Assembly (NCBI RefSeq): GCF_009727055.1
Contig: NC_052358.1
Coordinates: forward strand, 44,199,948 to 44,263,947
Direction of reading: 5' to 3'
Origin: Benincasa hispida
Taxonomy: Eukaryota > Streptophyta > Magnoliopsida > Cucurbitales > Cucurbitaceae
Length of the DNA: 64,000 nucleotides
This document shows, in pieces, positions 33,765 to 45,086 of the stretch. The translations under genes and the position numbers were made by a program. Below the pieces are notes generated by a model. That model had not been told where the DNA came from. It saw only the letters and a list, made by a program, of their open reading frames with translations, and made no database searches. Each line of letters opens with the position of its first letter. Position 1 is the stretch's first letter.

Positions 33765-34838
33765 AAGAAATTTTGTCCTCGAAATTTACCTGACATATCA
33801 TTTGAAAAGTTGAGGATATCTCTTCTTCATTTGGTCTTCAGGTTCCCAGGTAGCTTCCTCGATTCCATGATTACGCCATAGCACCTTCACCAAAGGAATC
33901 GTCTTATTTCTGAGTACTTGGTCTTTCCTGTCTATGATGTCAACGGCCTCTTCCTCATAAGATAAATCTTCTTTGAGCTGTACTAGTTGTGTTGCTAGTA
34001 TGTGCATAGGATTAGGCATGTATTTCCTTAACATTAACATATGAAATACGTCATGAATATGAGTTAGCTCCATCGGCAACTGCAACCTATATGCTGCTGG
34101 ACCAACTCATTCCACAATTTCATATGGTTCGATGTATCGTGGACTTAACTTCCCTTTTCCATGGGGACAGCCGAAGAAATACCCGATCTCCGACTTTAAA
34201 TTCTAGTTTTCTTCTTCGCTTATCAGCATAGCTCTTCTATCTATCGTGAGTCGCCTTAAGATTATTCCTGATAAGCTTCACATTCTCTATTGTTTGTTAA
34301 ACTAATTCTGAACCTAATAATTGTTGTTCTCTGACTTCGTTCCAGCATACTGGGGTCCTGCAAGGTCGACCATACAATGCTTCATAGGGAGCCATTCCGA
34401 TACTAGAATGGTAGCTATTGTTGTATGCAAATTCAATCAACGACAATTGTGTATCCCAACTTCCCTCGAATTGTAATACACAAGCTCTTAACATATCTTC
34501 AGTGTCTGTATGTTTCTTTCCGACTATCCATCTATTTGTGGATTAAAAGCCGTACTGAAATGCAATTTAGTGCCCATAGCCTTCTGTAAACCAGGCCATA
34601 ATTTTGAAGTAAACCTCGAGTCTCGGTCTGACACTATCGACACTAGGGCTCCATATTGACTGATTATCCTATCCACATAAATCTTAGCTAGACGGTCTAG
34701 TGTAAAAGTAACTTTTAATGGTATAAACTTGGCCGTCTTGGTTAGTCTATCGACTATTACCTAAATACCATCATATCCTGATGGCGTCCTAGGTAATCCA
34801 AACAAGAAGTCCATTATCACATGCTCCCACTTCCACTC
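33765..34838 (-). pseudogene. B integrase C-terminus with chromodomain-like end
   Basis: 34838-34761 gives EWKWEHVIMDFLFGLPRTP (first core Asp). 34494-34297 gives SLIEFAYNNSYHSSIGMAPY and ALYGRPCRTPVCW. 34085-33798 gives LPMELTHIHDVFHMLML and the chromodomain-like VLRNKTIPLVKVLWRNHGIE. The 34500-34760 part is shifted and has stops. The N-side is cut by an adapter join at 34839. Confidence 0.8.
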
Positions 34839-34876
34839 CTGTCTCTTATACACATCTAGATGTGTATAAGAGACAG
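34839..34876. other. Nextera mate-pair junction adapter (artefact)
   Basis: Complete 38 bp double mosaic-end palindrome, joining B integrase directly to a GC-rich repeat. Confidence 0.98.
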
Positions 34877-34981
34877 GCCATACCCGTGCATCGAGGTGCC
34901 CTGCCATGCAGCCAAGCACGCAGCCCATGCGGCCAAGCACGCCCATGCGGCCGAGCAAGCGAGCGATGGCCAGCATACGCT

Positions 34982-35015
34982 CTGTCTCTTATACACATCT
35001 AGATGTGTATAAGAG
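34982..35015. other. Nextera junction adapter, truncated (artefact)
   Basis: 34 bp of the same palindrome, missing the last ACAG. Confidence 0.97.
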
Positions 35016-35097
35016 CCATGCGTTGAGTGCCCTGCTGAGCAGCCATGTCGTGCGTCGAGGTGCCCTGCCATGCAGCCAAGCACGCAGCCCATGCGGC

Positions 35098-35135
35098 CTG
35101 TCTCTTATACACATCTAGATGTGTATAAGAGACAG
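35098..35135. other. Nextera mate-pair junction adapter (artefact)
   Basis: Complete 38 bp copy. The pieces between the three adapters (34877-34981 and 35016-35097) largely repeat parts of 35330-35460, so they are chimeric read fragments, not extra genomic copies. Confidence 0.98.
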
Positions 35136-35340
35136 GCGTTGAGCAGCCTCGGCCAGCGCCTTTGCAATGCGTCGAGCAGCCTCGGCCAGACGTCCATCCC
35201 ATGCATCAAGCAGCCTCGGCCAGATGCCCTGCCCATGCATCGAGCAGCCTCGGCCAGCACCCCTACCATGCGTTGAGCAGCCTCGGCCAGCGCCTTTGCA
35301 ATGCGTCGAGCAGCCTCGGCCAGACGTCCATGCGTTGAGT
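35136..35340 (+). repeat. 33 bp GC-rich minisatellite
   Basis: Tandem 33 bp units each holding GAGCAGCCTCGGCCAG then a variable 8-9 bp and CATGC, about six units. 35341-35700 continues with looser GCATGCGTCGA and CATGCGGCCAAGCACGCC repeats. Much richer in G+C than the rest of the window. Long open frames here on both strands are a by-product of composition and of a period divisible by 3. Confidence 0.8.
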
Positions 35341-36067
35341 GCCCTGCTGAGCAGCCATGTCGTGCGTCGAGGTGCCCTGCCATGCAGCCAAGCACGCAGC
35401 CCATGCGGCCAAGCACGCCCATGCGGCCGAGCAAGCGAGCGATGGCCAGCATACGCTGCACGCTCATGCGTCGAAGCAGCACGCCTATGCGCCAAAGCAC
35501 CTGGCCAAGCATCAAGACGCCATGCGCAGCCCATGCGGCCAAGCACGCCCAATGCGTCGAGTAACCAGCACGCCCATGCGTCAAGCGACCAGCCTATCAG
35601 CGCGCCTATGCGTTGGTGGTCAGCACCATGCGCCCATGCCAAGCAAGGCGTGCAATGCTACCTAGTGAGCCATGCGTTGAGGATGGACGGTCACCCTATG
35701 CATTGGTGATGGTTAGCTTTTTGCGATAGCTAAGTTGAATTGTAATGTGAGTGAATTGGCTTGCTATGCGTTGATGATAGGCTATGCATTGAGTATGGAT
35801 TATGTGTTGAACATCCAAGAGTTGGACGTATACAAAGGATGAGATCAGTAGAAGAACATCATCAAAACCATGTGTCTTCTTGGGAGGAAAGCCTTAAGCC
35901 TTAAGAATTTGAGGTGGTGGCATCAGATTGGAGGCTCATGCATTGGCAACGTGGGAGGAGGACACTTAGCTTGCGATGATCACAGTATTGCATTGATGGG
36001 GTGAGAAGGAGATACTTGGCCATGCTGCCAAGTAGGTGGTGTCAACTCTGGAGAAGGTTTGGACGCC

Positions 36068-36076
36068 TATAAATAG
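36068..36076 (+). promoter_or_regulatory. Probable TATA box of LTR D
   Basis: TATAAATAG in AT-balanced sequence, followed by AGGGCC and a likely transcript start region. Placement is consistent with U3/R of a plus-strand LTR. Confidence 0.5.
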
Positions 36077-37740
36077 GGCCAAAAGACTTCATTTTTATAT
36101 CACAATTCAGAAATATCGTAAAAAGAGAGGGAGAGTGAGCAAACCTTGCATTGGAGCCAAATCCATGCGTTAGTCATAGAGGACACATTGGACAGTGAAG
36201 TCTGAAGAGGACGCATCAACTTGAGACGAGGAGTTCTCCCAATTTTCTCATGCGTTTGGAGTGATTTTAAAGCCACATGAAAGCTCTGAGAGTCTAGTTT
36301 TCAGGGTAGGGCTGCCAGAGGAAAAGCTCAAAGGGATCGGGCTGGAAACTGAGAAGAAGACAGAAGGGTCAGGCTGTCAGATCAGTTTGGGCCAGTCTTG
36401 ATGATTCTTTGATTCCGGCAAAACCACGAGAGATTCTGAGCTCAAATTTTAGGGTAATATTGACATTTTAGATATGTTTGTAGAAGGAAGTATCTCAAAA
36501 TAAGATTTAGAAATATGAGTAATTTGAGCTGTGAGTTGAATCTGGATTCTAGGAGTGAAAAGGGAGCCCGAGGTAGAAAAGGGAGCTACTAGAGTGAAAA
36601 GCTCCTAAGCAATCAAGGTGAGTGGCTAAAACGTTTTGACTAAAACATTTGCTTAAAATGTTTGATTACAACGTGTTATAGAAAGCATGTTTTAAAGAAG
36701 ATTATTCTCATGCCAGCTATTTTACAAAGTGATTTCCAAGCAAACTATGAATTATGTTTTAACCACATGCATGTGTGAGAAATTGTTGAAAAACGATTTA
36801 TATGTGTTAGATATACTCAGCATGCGTTAGTACCTTTAAAGCCATGTTTTTATATGTGTTATACTTTACATGCTTTAAAGAGAAAGTCAATTATGACTAG
36901 TTTTACTTAAAACACGATACCGGAGGACATTTGAGAAGGTATCCGCCCAACTAGATACTGAAGGACATTTAAGAAGGTATCTATTAGTACTACCAACCAG
37001 ATACTGAAGGACGTTTGAGAAGGTATCTGAACAGAAGTACCTAAGATATGACGGTACTTAGTATGGCCACGTGCACGTAGGTAACTAGTCAGAGATTGAG
37101 CAAAAGGGTTCTCTCTTGACTAGCAGTTGGTGTTGGGATTGTTTTTACCCATAGTAAGGTTATTCTCAATTGAGAAACAGTTTTAATGTTTTATGATTAA
37201 AACAACTTTATATGTTTTATGCTTGGAAAATGTTTATACTGCAGTACAAGTACTGTAGAAGCTTATATTTCAGTTAAACTCTTTATTGAGATTTGCATGA
37301 GAATCAATTATCTTTCTTAAGTCACTCACTGGGCGTAAACTCACCCCGTTTTCAAATGTTTTCTTCCTCCCCACAGGTAGCGGTCAAATCCTCTAAAGAT
37401 AGCTCTGCATCCGCTCTGCCACTAAAGGAATAAGAGATTTGTAACCCGTCGGTTTAGGTGGTTACTGTTAATATTGTACACATGTTACTGTTGTTTATAT
37501 AGGGACTAGGGTTTTGGGGTTTTGGGACTTGTAAATCTAGTGTTGTAATGAATCTAAATATGTTATGCTTCTAAATTAATAAATTTTGGCCTAAATATAT
37601 TTCGCTGTATATAGTTTATATATTGGTATCAGAGTTATTCTGCAACAGTTAGTAGGCAGTAAGTGTCAGCCACAGGGTTGATAACTGCTGCAGTCACGCC
37701 CTTCTCTAGGCTAAGAGGGTGGTCTGGGCAGGGTGTGACA

Positions 37741-38000
37741 TAAGATCTTTTCAAAGTTCTATACATCTTAGTTCTTCCTGAATGCATAGCGTAAGCAAAA
37801 CTATGTGCTTCCTCTAGAATGGCTTGTTTAAGCTGTAGCATATTAGGCACACACATTCTTCCCTCCTTTTCTAGTACATTGTCTGCTCCCAGTTGAAAGT
37901 CAACTTCGATGCCCTTACTTACATCATCAGCAATCTTCTGAAGATCAGGGTCTTTCAACTGATCCTACTTAAGGTTTTTTACTAAGGTAGGCCTTACCTT
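37741..38000 (-). pseudogene. B integrase N-terminal part
   Basis: 37958-37741 reads LQKIADDVSKGIEVDFQLG, VLEKEGRMCVPNML and LEEAHSFAYAMHSGRTKMYR, the His-containing start of the HHCC zinc domain. After TLKRSY it is interrupted by D, so the Cys pair is lost. Confidence 0.8.
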
Positions 38001-39640
38001 GAAGGTAGCCATCATTCCTCCTAACGGTCCCACTGATAAGGCAGTTCTAGAATTCCTGAACTCCTGCAATAGCATTTCTTTTATTGAACCAATAATGGCC
38101 TTGGGTCCCGAGGATTTCCTACTTAGTGCATCCGCTACCACATTAGCCTTACTAGGTGGTACTCGATGGAACAGTCATAATCTTTAATCAATTCAATCCA
38201 TCTTCTTTGTCTTAGTTCAATTCTTTTTTATCAAAGATATATTTTAAGCTTTTGTGATCTGTAAATATTCTGCAGCGCTCTCTAAATAGGTAATGTCTCC
38301 ATAACTTCAGATCTAAACAACTGTTGCCAATTCTAGATCATGCGTAGGATAAATGCTCTCGTGCTTCTTAAGTTGACGAGAGGCATATGCAATTACCTTC
38401 CCATCCTGCATCAACACACATCCCAATCCTTGTCGGGATGTATCACAATAAATCTCAAATTCCTTACCTGGAGCAAGCAAGGTAAGCACTGGTGATGCTA
38501 CTAATCTCTATTTCAGATCCTAAAAACTATGCTCACAGTCCGACGACCATTCAAACCTCATGCCTTTCTTGGTCAGGTTCGTCAACGGAAGAGCTATCTT
38601 AGCGAAACCCTCCACAAACCTCTGGTAATAACCTGCCAAACCTAGGAAACTGTGTATCTCTGAAACAGTCATAGGTCGTTCCTAATTAACTATTGCTTCC
38701 GTCTTCTAGGCATCTACATTAATACCATCCGCTGAGACAACATGCCCAAGAAATACAACCCGATCTAACCAAAAATCGCATTTACTGAACTTAGCATACA
38801 ACTGCTTATCTCGCAGCATCTTCAATAATATCCTCAGGTGGGTTATATGATCCTCCCTACTGACAGAATATACCAATATATCATCAATGATTACTATCAC
38901 AAACTGGTCCAAGTAGGGATGAAATATCCTGTTCATAAGATCCATGAATACCGCAGGAGCATTTGTCAATCCGAATGGCATTACTAGAAATTCATAATGT
39001 CAATATCTTTTTCTAAATGCGGTTTTAGGAATGTTAGCTTCCTTCACTTTCAGTTGATGATAACTCGATCTCAAGTCTATCTTTGAAAACACCGTGGCTC
39101 CTCTTAGCTGATCAAATAAATCATCAATGTGTGGTAACGGATATTTATTCTTAATTGTTACCTTATTCAGCTGCTTATAGTCGATACACAATCTGAGTGT
39201 ACCGTCTTTCTTCCTTACAAACAATACCGAAGCTCCCCAAGGTGATACACTAGGTCGAATGTATCCCTTGTCAATTAACTCTTACAGCTGAACCTTTAAT
39301 TCTTTCAACTCAGTTGGCGTCATTCTATACGGTGCCTGCGACATAGAAGCAGTTCCTGGAATTAAGTCAATAGTAAACTCCACCTCTCGGTCGAGTGGCA
39401 ATCTCGATAATTCCTTAGAAAATACATCCCGAAACTCATTTACCACAGGGACATCTTCCGGGTTCAGCTCTTTCCCTTGAGCAACCATTACGAGAGCCAG
39501 ATAGGCTTTACACCCCTTGCTCAATAGCTTCTAAGCTTTCACTACTGATATCAGATTCCCCATGGTTAATCTTTTGATTCATGTCAGCATTGCATCTTGG
39601 CCATTTGATTTTCTGAGCACTACCTCCTTCTTGTAACAGT
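38001..39640 (-). pseudogene. B reverse transcriptase and RNase H, broken
   Basis: RT parts: 39524-39282 (FRDVFSKELSRLPLDREVEF, SQAPYRMTPTELKELK), 39224-39000 ([37 protein letters not shown]) and 38981-38706 ([20 protein letters not shown] and the intact catalytic box IIDDILVYS). RNase H 38700-38000 is recognisable only in pieces. Stops separate the blocks. The first ~80 bases at 39560-39640 are the protease C-side (NCYKKEVVLRKSNGQDAM). Confidence 0.82.
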
Positions 39641-41148
39641 TGTTCGTTTCTATCGTGATTTGAGCTGGGAGTGTATTGTATAAAATAAATTGGAAAAATA
39701 AGTTATAAGTATAAGTGATGCGTTTAATAATTGTAATGCGTTGGTGCGTTAAAGATGTATGCAACCGAACGCACAACAATCCTTCTATTGACGTTCAAGT
39801 TTTCCTAAACCAGACCCAAGTATAAATCTAATTTAGGTTCCTGGTAAGTCCAGGGTCGAACTCAGGGATTCAGTTAAACTAATGCAGACCTCGCGTTATA
39901 GCTATTGTAGGGGTTTCCTAAATGTATGAGAGAAATATGTTATTTACACTAAAGTACTGTGCTTGTGCAAGAAGATACAAAAGAGTTGAGTAGTGAGTGA
40001 TGGATTGTCTAAGATGAGTGTACACAAACTAGAATGTGATTGGATGAGATGGGATGATTTGCTTATCTATGTTTATGCGTTAGACTTTATTCAACACTTT
40101 TCAATGTGAACAACATATAAAACCAATCTCTAGGATGCATGCGTCTAACATAGAATGCAATAAACACCAGTAAGTTTATCTCTAGATGTACTAGGCGTCC
40201 TACTTGATGTTGGCTTATCTATTCTTTCGAATAATCGAAGCTAATGATGCTTTTACCAATTGATCAAGTCGGCTTAAGCGTTTGAAATGAAGTTTTTCAT
40301 AAAGTATAAATGCATTCAACATAAACAAGAAATAAACAATGGCAAGTGTGATGGATCAAATATATGAATTTATGAAGAAGCAAATTGTCTTTACAAAAGA
40401 AATATTCAATCAAATGAAATGAAAGCGATAAATGAGATGAAAGGAACTGATTCAAGCCGCCGAGTACAATCTCTTGTATCTCTTTGGCTCAATTCTGTTG
40501 TGTACAATCACTTGTATAGGAGTTGGACGAAGTATCTTTCTCAAGCTTGGCTTTCTCCGCTCCCTGACTGGCGGTGGTGGTGGTTCTCAACCCTTCTGAT
40601 CGTCTTGGCACCACAGCACAACTTCTAAAGAACTAAAATTACGACTATGCTATACAGAGAGTAATAATCTTGATAATTTCTGTGTTTTTGTACTAACTCT
40701 GGAGGGACTTCATCTATTTATAGGTGTTGGTCATCTCCACTTGGTGATGGGCAGCATTAAAGTCCATGCCCTAGTCAGTCGCCTGACACTCAGAAGCTTT
40801 TCAGACGCCGCCTGCTGCAGGTGCCCATACTTGTAAGTGGTGAGTGACACAATCAACCTGGATCAATGTATCTTCTTTGCGTTGAATTCCCTCTGGCGCA
40901 TGGTCCATGCGTTAGAGCTTTAGCCTGCGACATTTCTTACTTACGCATTAGCGTTAATCCTTGTGTTGAAATCTTGCAATACAATGCGTTAGTGCCGCAA
41001 TATTTAGTAATAAAACTTCTTTTGCATGAGTTTGCTAATGTTTGAGTAATTCTATGCGTTTCTTCTAAGAATGAGGAGAATTTATCATTAAAAACCTTAG
41101 TTGTTCTAACTTAAGAGCAAAAATAACGTGTATTTCTACAAGTTATCA
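39641..41148 (-). repeat. C 3' LTR
   Basis: 1508 bp. In element orientation starts TGATAACTTGTAG and ends GAAACGAACA. TATA box (minus) at 40715-40722. U5 hairpin CCTGG-TAAGT-CCAGG (plus reading) at 39840-39854. Confidence 0.85.
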
Positions 41149-42261
41149 CCACCCTCAAATTTGAACAATGCTTGTCCTCAAGCATTCCAAAATAATTCTT
41201 TGTTATCTCCTTTGTTTTAAGTGTGCAGAGTTCGCCTCTCATCATATTCAGTCATAAGCTTGAGATAAGAGTTTGGAAAATGTAACGCAGAATGACTCTT
41301 TTCTAAAAGGAATAATGTTTAGTTTCAGATACAGCAGGCCTTTTATCAACAACTTCTTTCGTTTCTCAAAACATTCCCATTTTTTTCTAAACCAGCAATG
41401 CGTTAGATGCTCTTTTTAAAATAAATGTCGGATAAAAAGAAAAAATTATGAATTTTCACTTACCCATGCGTTGTTCCAGGTATCCCACTTTTGTTTTAGC
41501 TTGCTCCCATGGGTGTCATGCGAGCATCCAACTACGGGTGAGAACCCTTCACAACTAAACTCATATCTAATATTCATGCGTTTCAAGATATAATTTCTTC
41601 AGACTAGATAGAGGAGTTCTATGGGACGCGTTGGTTTAGGAGACTTAACTTTGTTTTGGCTTGCCCCCACGGGTGTCATGCGAGCATCCAACTACGGCTA
41701 ACTGTTTGTTCCAACTTTTTAACTCATGTCACTTTGAGGTTTATCTTTCGAGGTAATGACAGAGGAGTTGCGTTTAACATTTTTCTTATTTTGTTCCCTT
41801 TTCTTTATGATGTAATCGTTTAATGCATCTTACTCGGATTTCCCTCATCCCCAAATTTGGAGATGAGCTGTACTCATCCCAAATTTGGAGACGAGCTAAA
41901 TCCTCATTGCTAAAAACGAAATAAAATTTCAAAAGAGTTCGAAAGGAGTTTGACTTAAAGCTTATATGCGTTAGAAAGAAAACATAGTCTTTTTAGAGAA
42001 GTTCAAGCCTTGTTGATTTTCCTAACGCCTACTCTATACTTATAGATTTCATATTGTTGATATCATTGAGGTAAGGCAAAGCACAAGATTAGAAAATAGC
42101 TAAAGAACAAAAATAAAGTATGCTAAGGTCAAACGCAAGGACAAAATGATAGAAACTTCTCATTCATTTTCATGGAATAACATAGAATAAACAAACAAAT
42201 CAAACTAATACAAAATATCAAATAAATCAAAATAAAAAAATAACCCAACACCCCAAAACTT
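41149..42261 (-). other. C polypurine tract and 3' untranslated region
   Basis: Polypurine-like TCAAATTTGAGGGTGG lies against the LTR (41149-41164). Just outside is a perfect 8 bp hairpin AATGCTTG-AGGA-CAAGCATT (41167-41186). Two copies of the ~45 bp motif with GGGTGTCATGCGAGCATCCA are at 41490-41537 and 41650-41697. No gene. Confidence 0.7.
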
Positions 42262-44756
42262 CATTGTGCAGGTGCGTCATCCCTGTGTTCTTCTCTAGGG
42301 TCTTCATCCATCAAGCGCAAGGGGTTTCTAAGATGAGCAGGCAATGAGGCAGGGCAAACATTCCAACCAAGACCTGGTTGATGTACTGTGTTGTATAAAC
42401 AAATTGGTCTTGCATCATTCGTGTTTGCTGCCTTAGGTAATCTCTTAGAACCCGATTTTATTGCTGAAGACCTTCGATGGATGCGGCCAATGGTCTGAGC
42501 TGATCACTGATGAAAGTTTTCAACTCTTCAAGGTCATTGCTACATTGAGGTGGTGTAGGTTCTTCATTTCTTCCAACTGGGTCTTCAAAATTTACTGTGT
42601 TGCTCGATCCTAACCCAGTTAGTTCAAAGATGGTTGGAGGAGGCACAAAATTGGGAATTGGACTTGGTGAGGGCGAAGGAAGGGAATAAGGGATGTCTTG
42701 ATATATGTTAGTAGGTCTTAATGCGTTTGATCAAGACTCCCTTCTGATGGAGCCATTGGTGAGTCATGGAGGGTAAGGTTGAGGATTGGCTGCGCTTCTT
42801 CACCCGTAAGTTCAGGCTCTGCTTCATAATCTTCATGCTCTGAAGTTTCATCGTTGTGTTCAACAATTTGGACACGTCTTCTTTTGGGGGGCGCGTTTAG
42901 ATGATTGAGGTTTGGTTGCCACTTCTTTGGGAGGTAAGGCAGGCTGATGCAGTGAACCGCGAAGTAAACACTTGACTAACTTGATATCTATCAAACCATC
43001 GATCTCTTCATGATCATCCCCCAAAGGGATGCCCCCACGTTCACATAGTGCACAGATCAACCATGGGAAGTAGAGTTGTCCTCACGGTTTGGTCTTGATG
43101 GCCTTGATCGATCCCTTATTATTCTTCCAACATTTAAAAGGATGCACTGCATGACACAATAGGTAGCCAGGACGCGTTCCTTTAATAGTGTTTCATCATG
43201 CGTTATAGGCATGATGCTTCTTTTGATCAGATAGTACCATAGATTCACGTCTAAGTTTAAGTTCCTGGAAGCTAGCATTTTTGCTCCATTTCTAGATGTT
43301 TGCCACTTGCTTCCAGGTTTGGCTACCGTTCTTAATGCATCTTCCAACTGGCTTGGCGTTGGTTGCTCCAAGATGTGGTTACCCTCTACGTCCGGATTAC
43401 TATCGATGTTGAACACTTCGTTGATCTTGTCGGCTGAGAAGCGCACTAATACCCCATCAACGAAGGTTGTGTTCTTCTCCATGTCAAATTCGCTACTATA
43501 GAACATGCGGACGAGGTTGGACTAAATACGTGTGTGCCCAACACAGAACTGACTCCAACCCATTGCGTTTATTGTTTCTGTTATGTACACTGGCAGTGGG
43601 TGGTTCTCGGGAAGGAATCCTTTCTCTACAAGTATATCACTGAATTGACGCTTTCTTCCCAAGGTCTTCTTAGGTAACGCATCGGTTACCTTGCATTTTC
43701 CCGCTACATGTTCCTTGGCTTCCCTTGCTAGCTCTCTCAATTCATTCTCCAATTCCCTTTAGAGAGCTATCTTTCTTCGCCCTTGCCTTGCGGGCTGATA
43801 CTCTTCCAAGTCCTTCTCTAGTGAGTCGTGCCTTGAGCAACTCCCATGCATTACATCCTCAGAACCGGATGTCGATTGCTCATCTTCTTCCTCCAATATT
43901 AATGTTCTTTTCCTTGTCACTCTCTTTTCTTTTGAGGGCCCTTCATTCGCATCAGTTTGGCATGATTGAGACGCATCTGGGCCAATTCTCCTTTCTTCTT
44001 CTCCATCTTCTTCTTCTAATTCTTCCTCGAGCATCATAGCGTAGTGCTCCACTTTGTCTATTTCAAGTGATGCGTTAGGTGGGTCAGAACGTATCACTTG
44101 CTCTTCCTCTTGGCCTTGATTGAAGCTTGCCAAAATGGCTCCAAATACTTCCTACTCGTCCAGTCGAGCCAATTCCGCTAAATCTTCAGGGTTGCGCTCT
44201 GACGCAGGACTGTTAGGGGGGGTCTAGGTGGAGTAAATGGAGGGGTGCCTGATGGAGTGTGAGGCGACCTAGGTGATGAGATGACTATGGGTGAACACGG
44301 CAGTTGGCTTGACGCGTCTGATTCGACTGGATAGATGGTGGCTAAGGGCTGGATTGAAAGTGGAGGTGGTGGACGCACGGCTGGTGATGGAGCACTGTGA
44401 AAGTAGGCTGGAATTGGGTCATGCATTGCACCCATTGGAGTTATGTTAGGAATGAATGGCGGTGGGCCAGGCTTGGTGTAGGGCTTATTGGTAGCCGTAG
44501 ATGACGGATGTTGCCTCGGTTTCGAAGGTGTTTTGGCAAGAGGGGTTGTAATGGCTTTGGTGGTTTTAGAGGGAGGTTTTGTGGGTGTTGTGGTAGGCTT
44601 CGACCGACACAGCCGTTGGGAGGTGAAGGTTGCTCCGCCGTGCGTAGGTTTGGTTTGGACAGGGGCTTTGGAGGTTTTTCGAGGGCTCGAGGGAGGTTGG
44701 ATTGAATCAGACGAGGGGGAGTAGGAACTTACCAATGAGTCGTTTCTGAAGCTCAT
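42262..44756 (-). pseudogene. C third ORF (env position; plant transposon-protein-like domain)
   Basis: Starts MSFRNDSLVSSYSPSSDS (44756). Residues 1-190 are Pro/Ser/Thr-rich and basic (44756-44178), then an acidic segment (44133-43759, EEELEEEDGEEERR), then the conserved domain (about 43660-42980): LVEKGFLPENHPLPVYI, MGWSQFC, NPDVEGNHI, SQLEDALRTVA, LWYYLIKRSIMPITHDE and LLNVGRIIRD, ending GQLYFPWLICALCERGG. A weaker C-terminus has a likely coiled coil (LEELKTFISDQLRPLAASIE). Frame breaks lie near 44178, 43755, 43520 and 43060. It aligns block for block with the N1 protein. Function unknown; no transmembrane or fusion-like segment is evident. Confidence 0.75.
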
Positions 44757-45086
44757 GGTTTCGTTCTGACAATCCGATGCAGGCGAAATTATGGCCGGAA
44801 AGGTGCTTGAGTAGATCGGCGGTAAGGGAAACGAAAAGGGCTAGGGTTTTCTTTTTCATTTCACAAATGGCTCGAGAGTAAATGAGGAAGAAGAAAACGA
44901 AATGTTTCATCTTATATAGGCTGGGGGAGAGAGTGGGGTGACATCAGGCGTCGTAATAAATGTGAAGTTGAAGGGACATTCTTGGGTTTTTAAGCACTCG
45001 AGTGCTTTGTATTTTCGAGATGCGTCCCTTGAACTAGACCATGCGATAGACGCATCCGTTATTCCCATCTCGATTATACACAACTT
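44757..45086 (-). other. C spacer between pol and third ORF
   Basis: About 330 bp without a recognisable protein. It includes the likely leader for the third ORF. Nothing else seen. Confidence 0.5.

Larger units (their letters stand above)
35136..37740 (+). repeat. D: gypsy LTR (plus strand) inserted in B integrase
   Basis: Ends GGTGTGACA at 37740, like the element-sense LTR end of B, and shares the GGTAGCGGTCA and CACGTGCACGTAGGTA segments with Tekay-type LTRs. TATA box TATAAATAG at 36068-36076. Three repeats of GATACtgaaGGACATTTgaGAAGGTATC-like units lie at 36917-37035. Target sequence resumes at 37741. The left boundary, duplication and ~100 bp of B integrase are hidden by the adapter joins. 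Confidence 0.65.

Noticed and set aside
34856..35709. Overlapping long open frames on both strands in the GC-rich repeat
   Set aside because: They arise from a 33 bp repeat and from adapter translation ([19 protein letters not shown]). No domain, and both strands are equally open.
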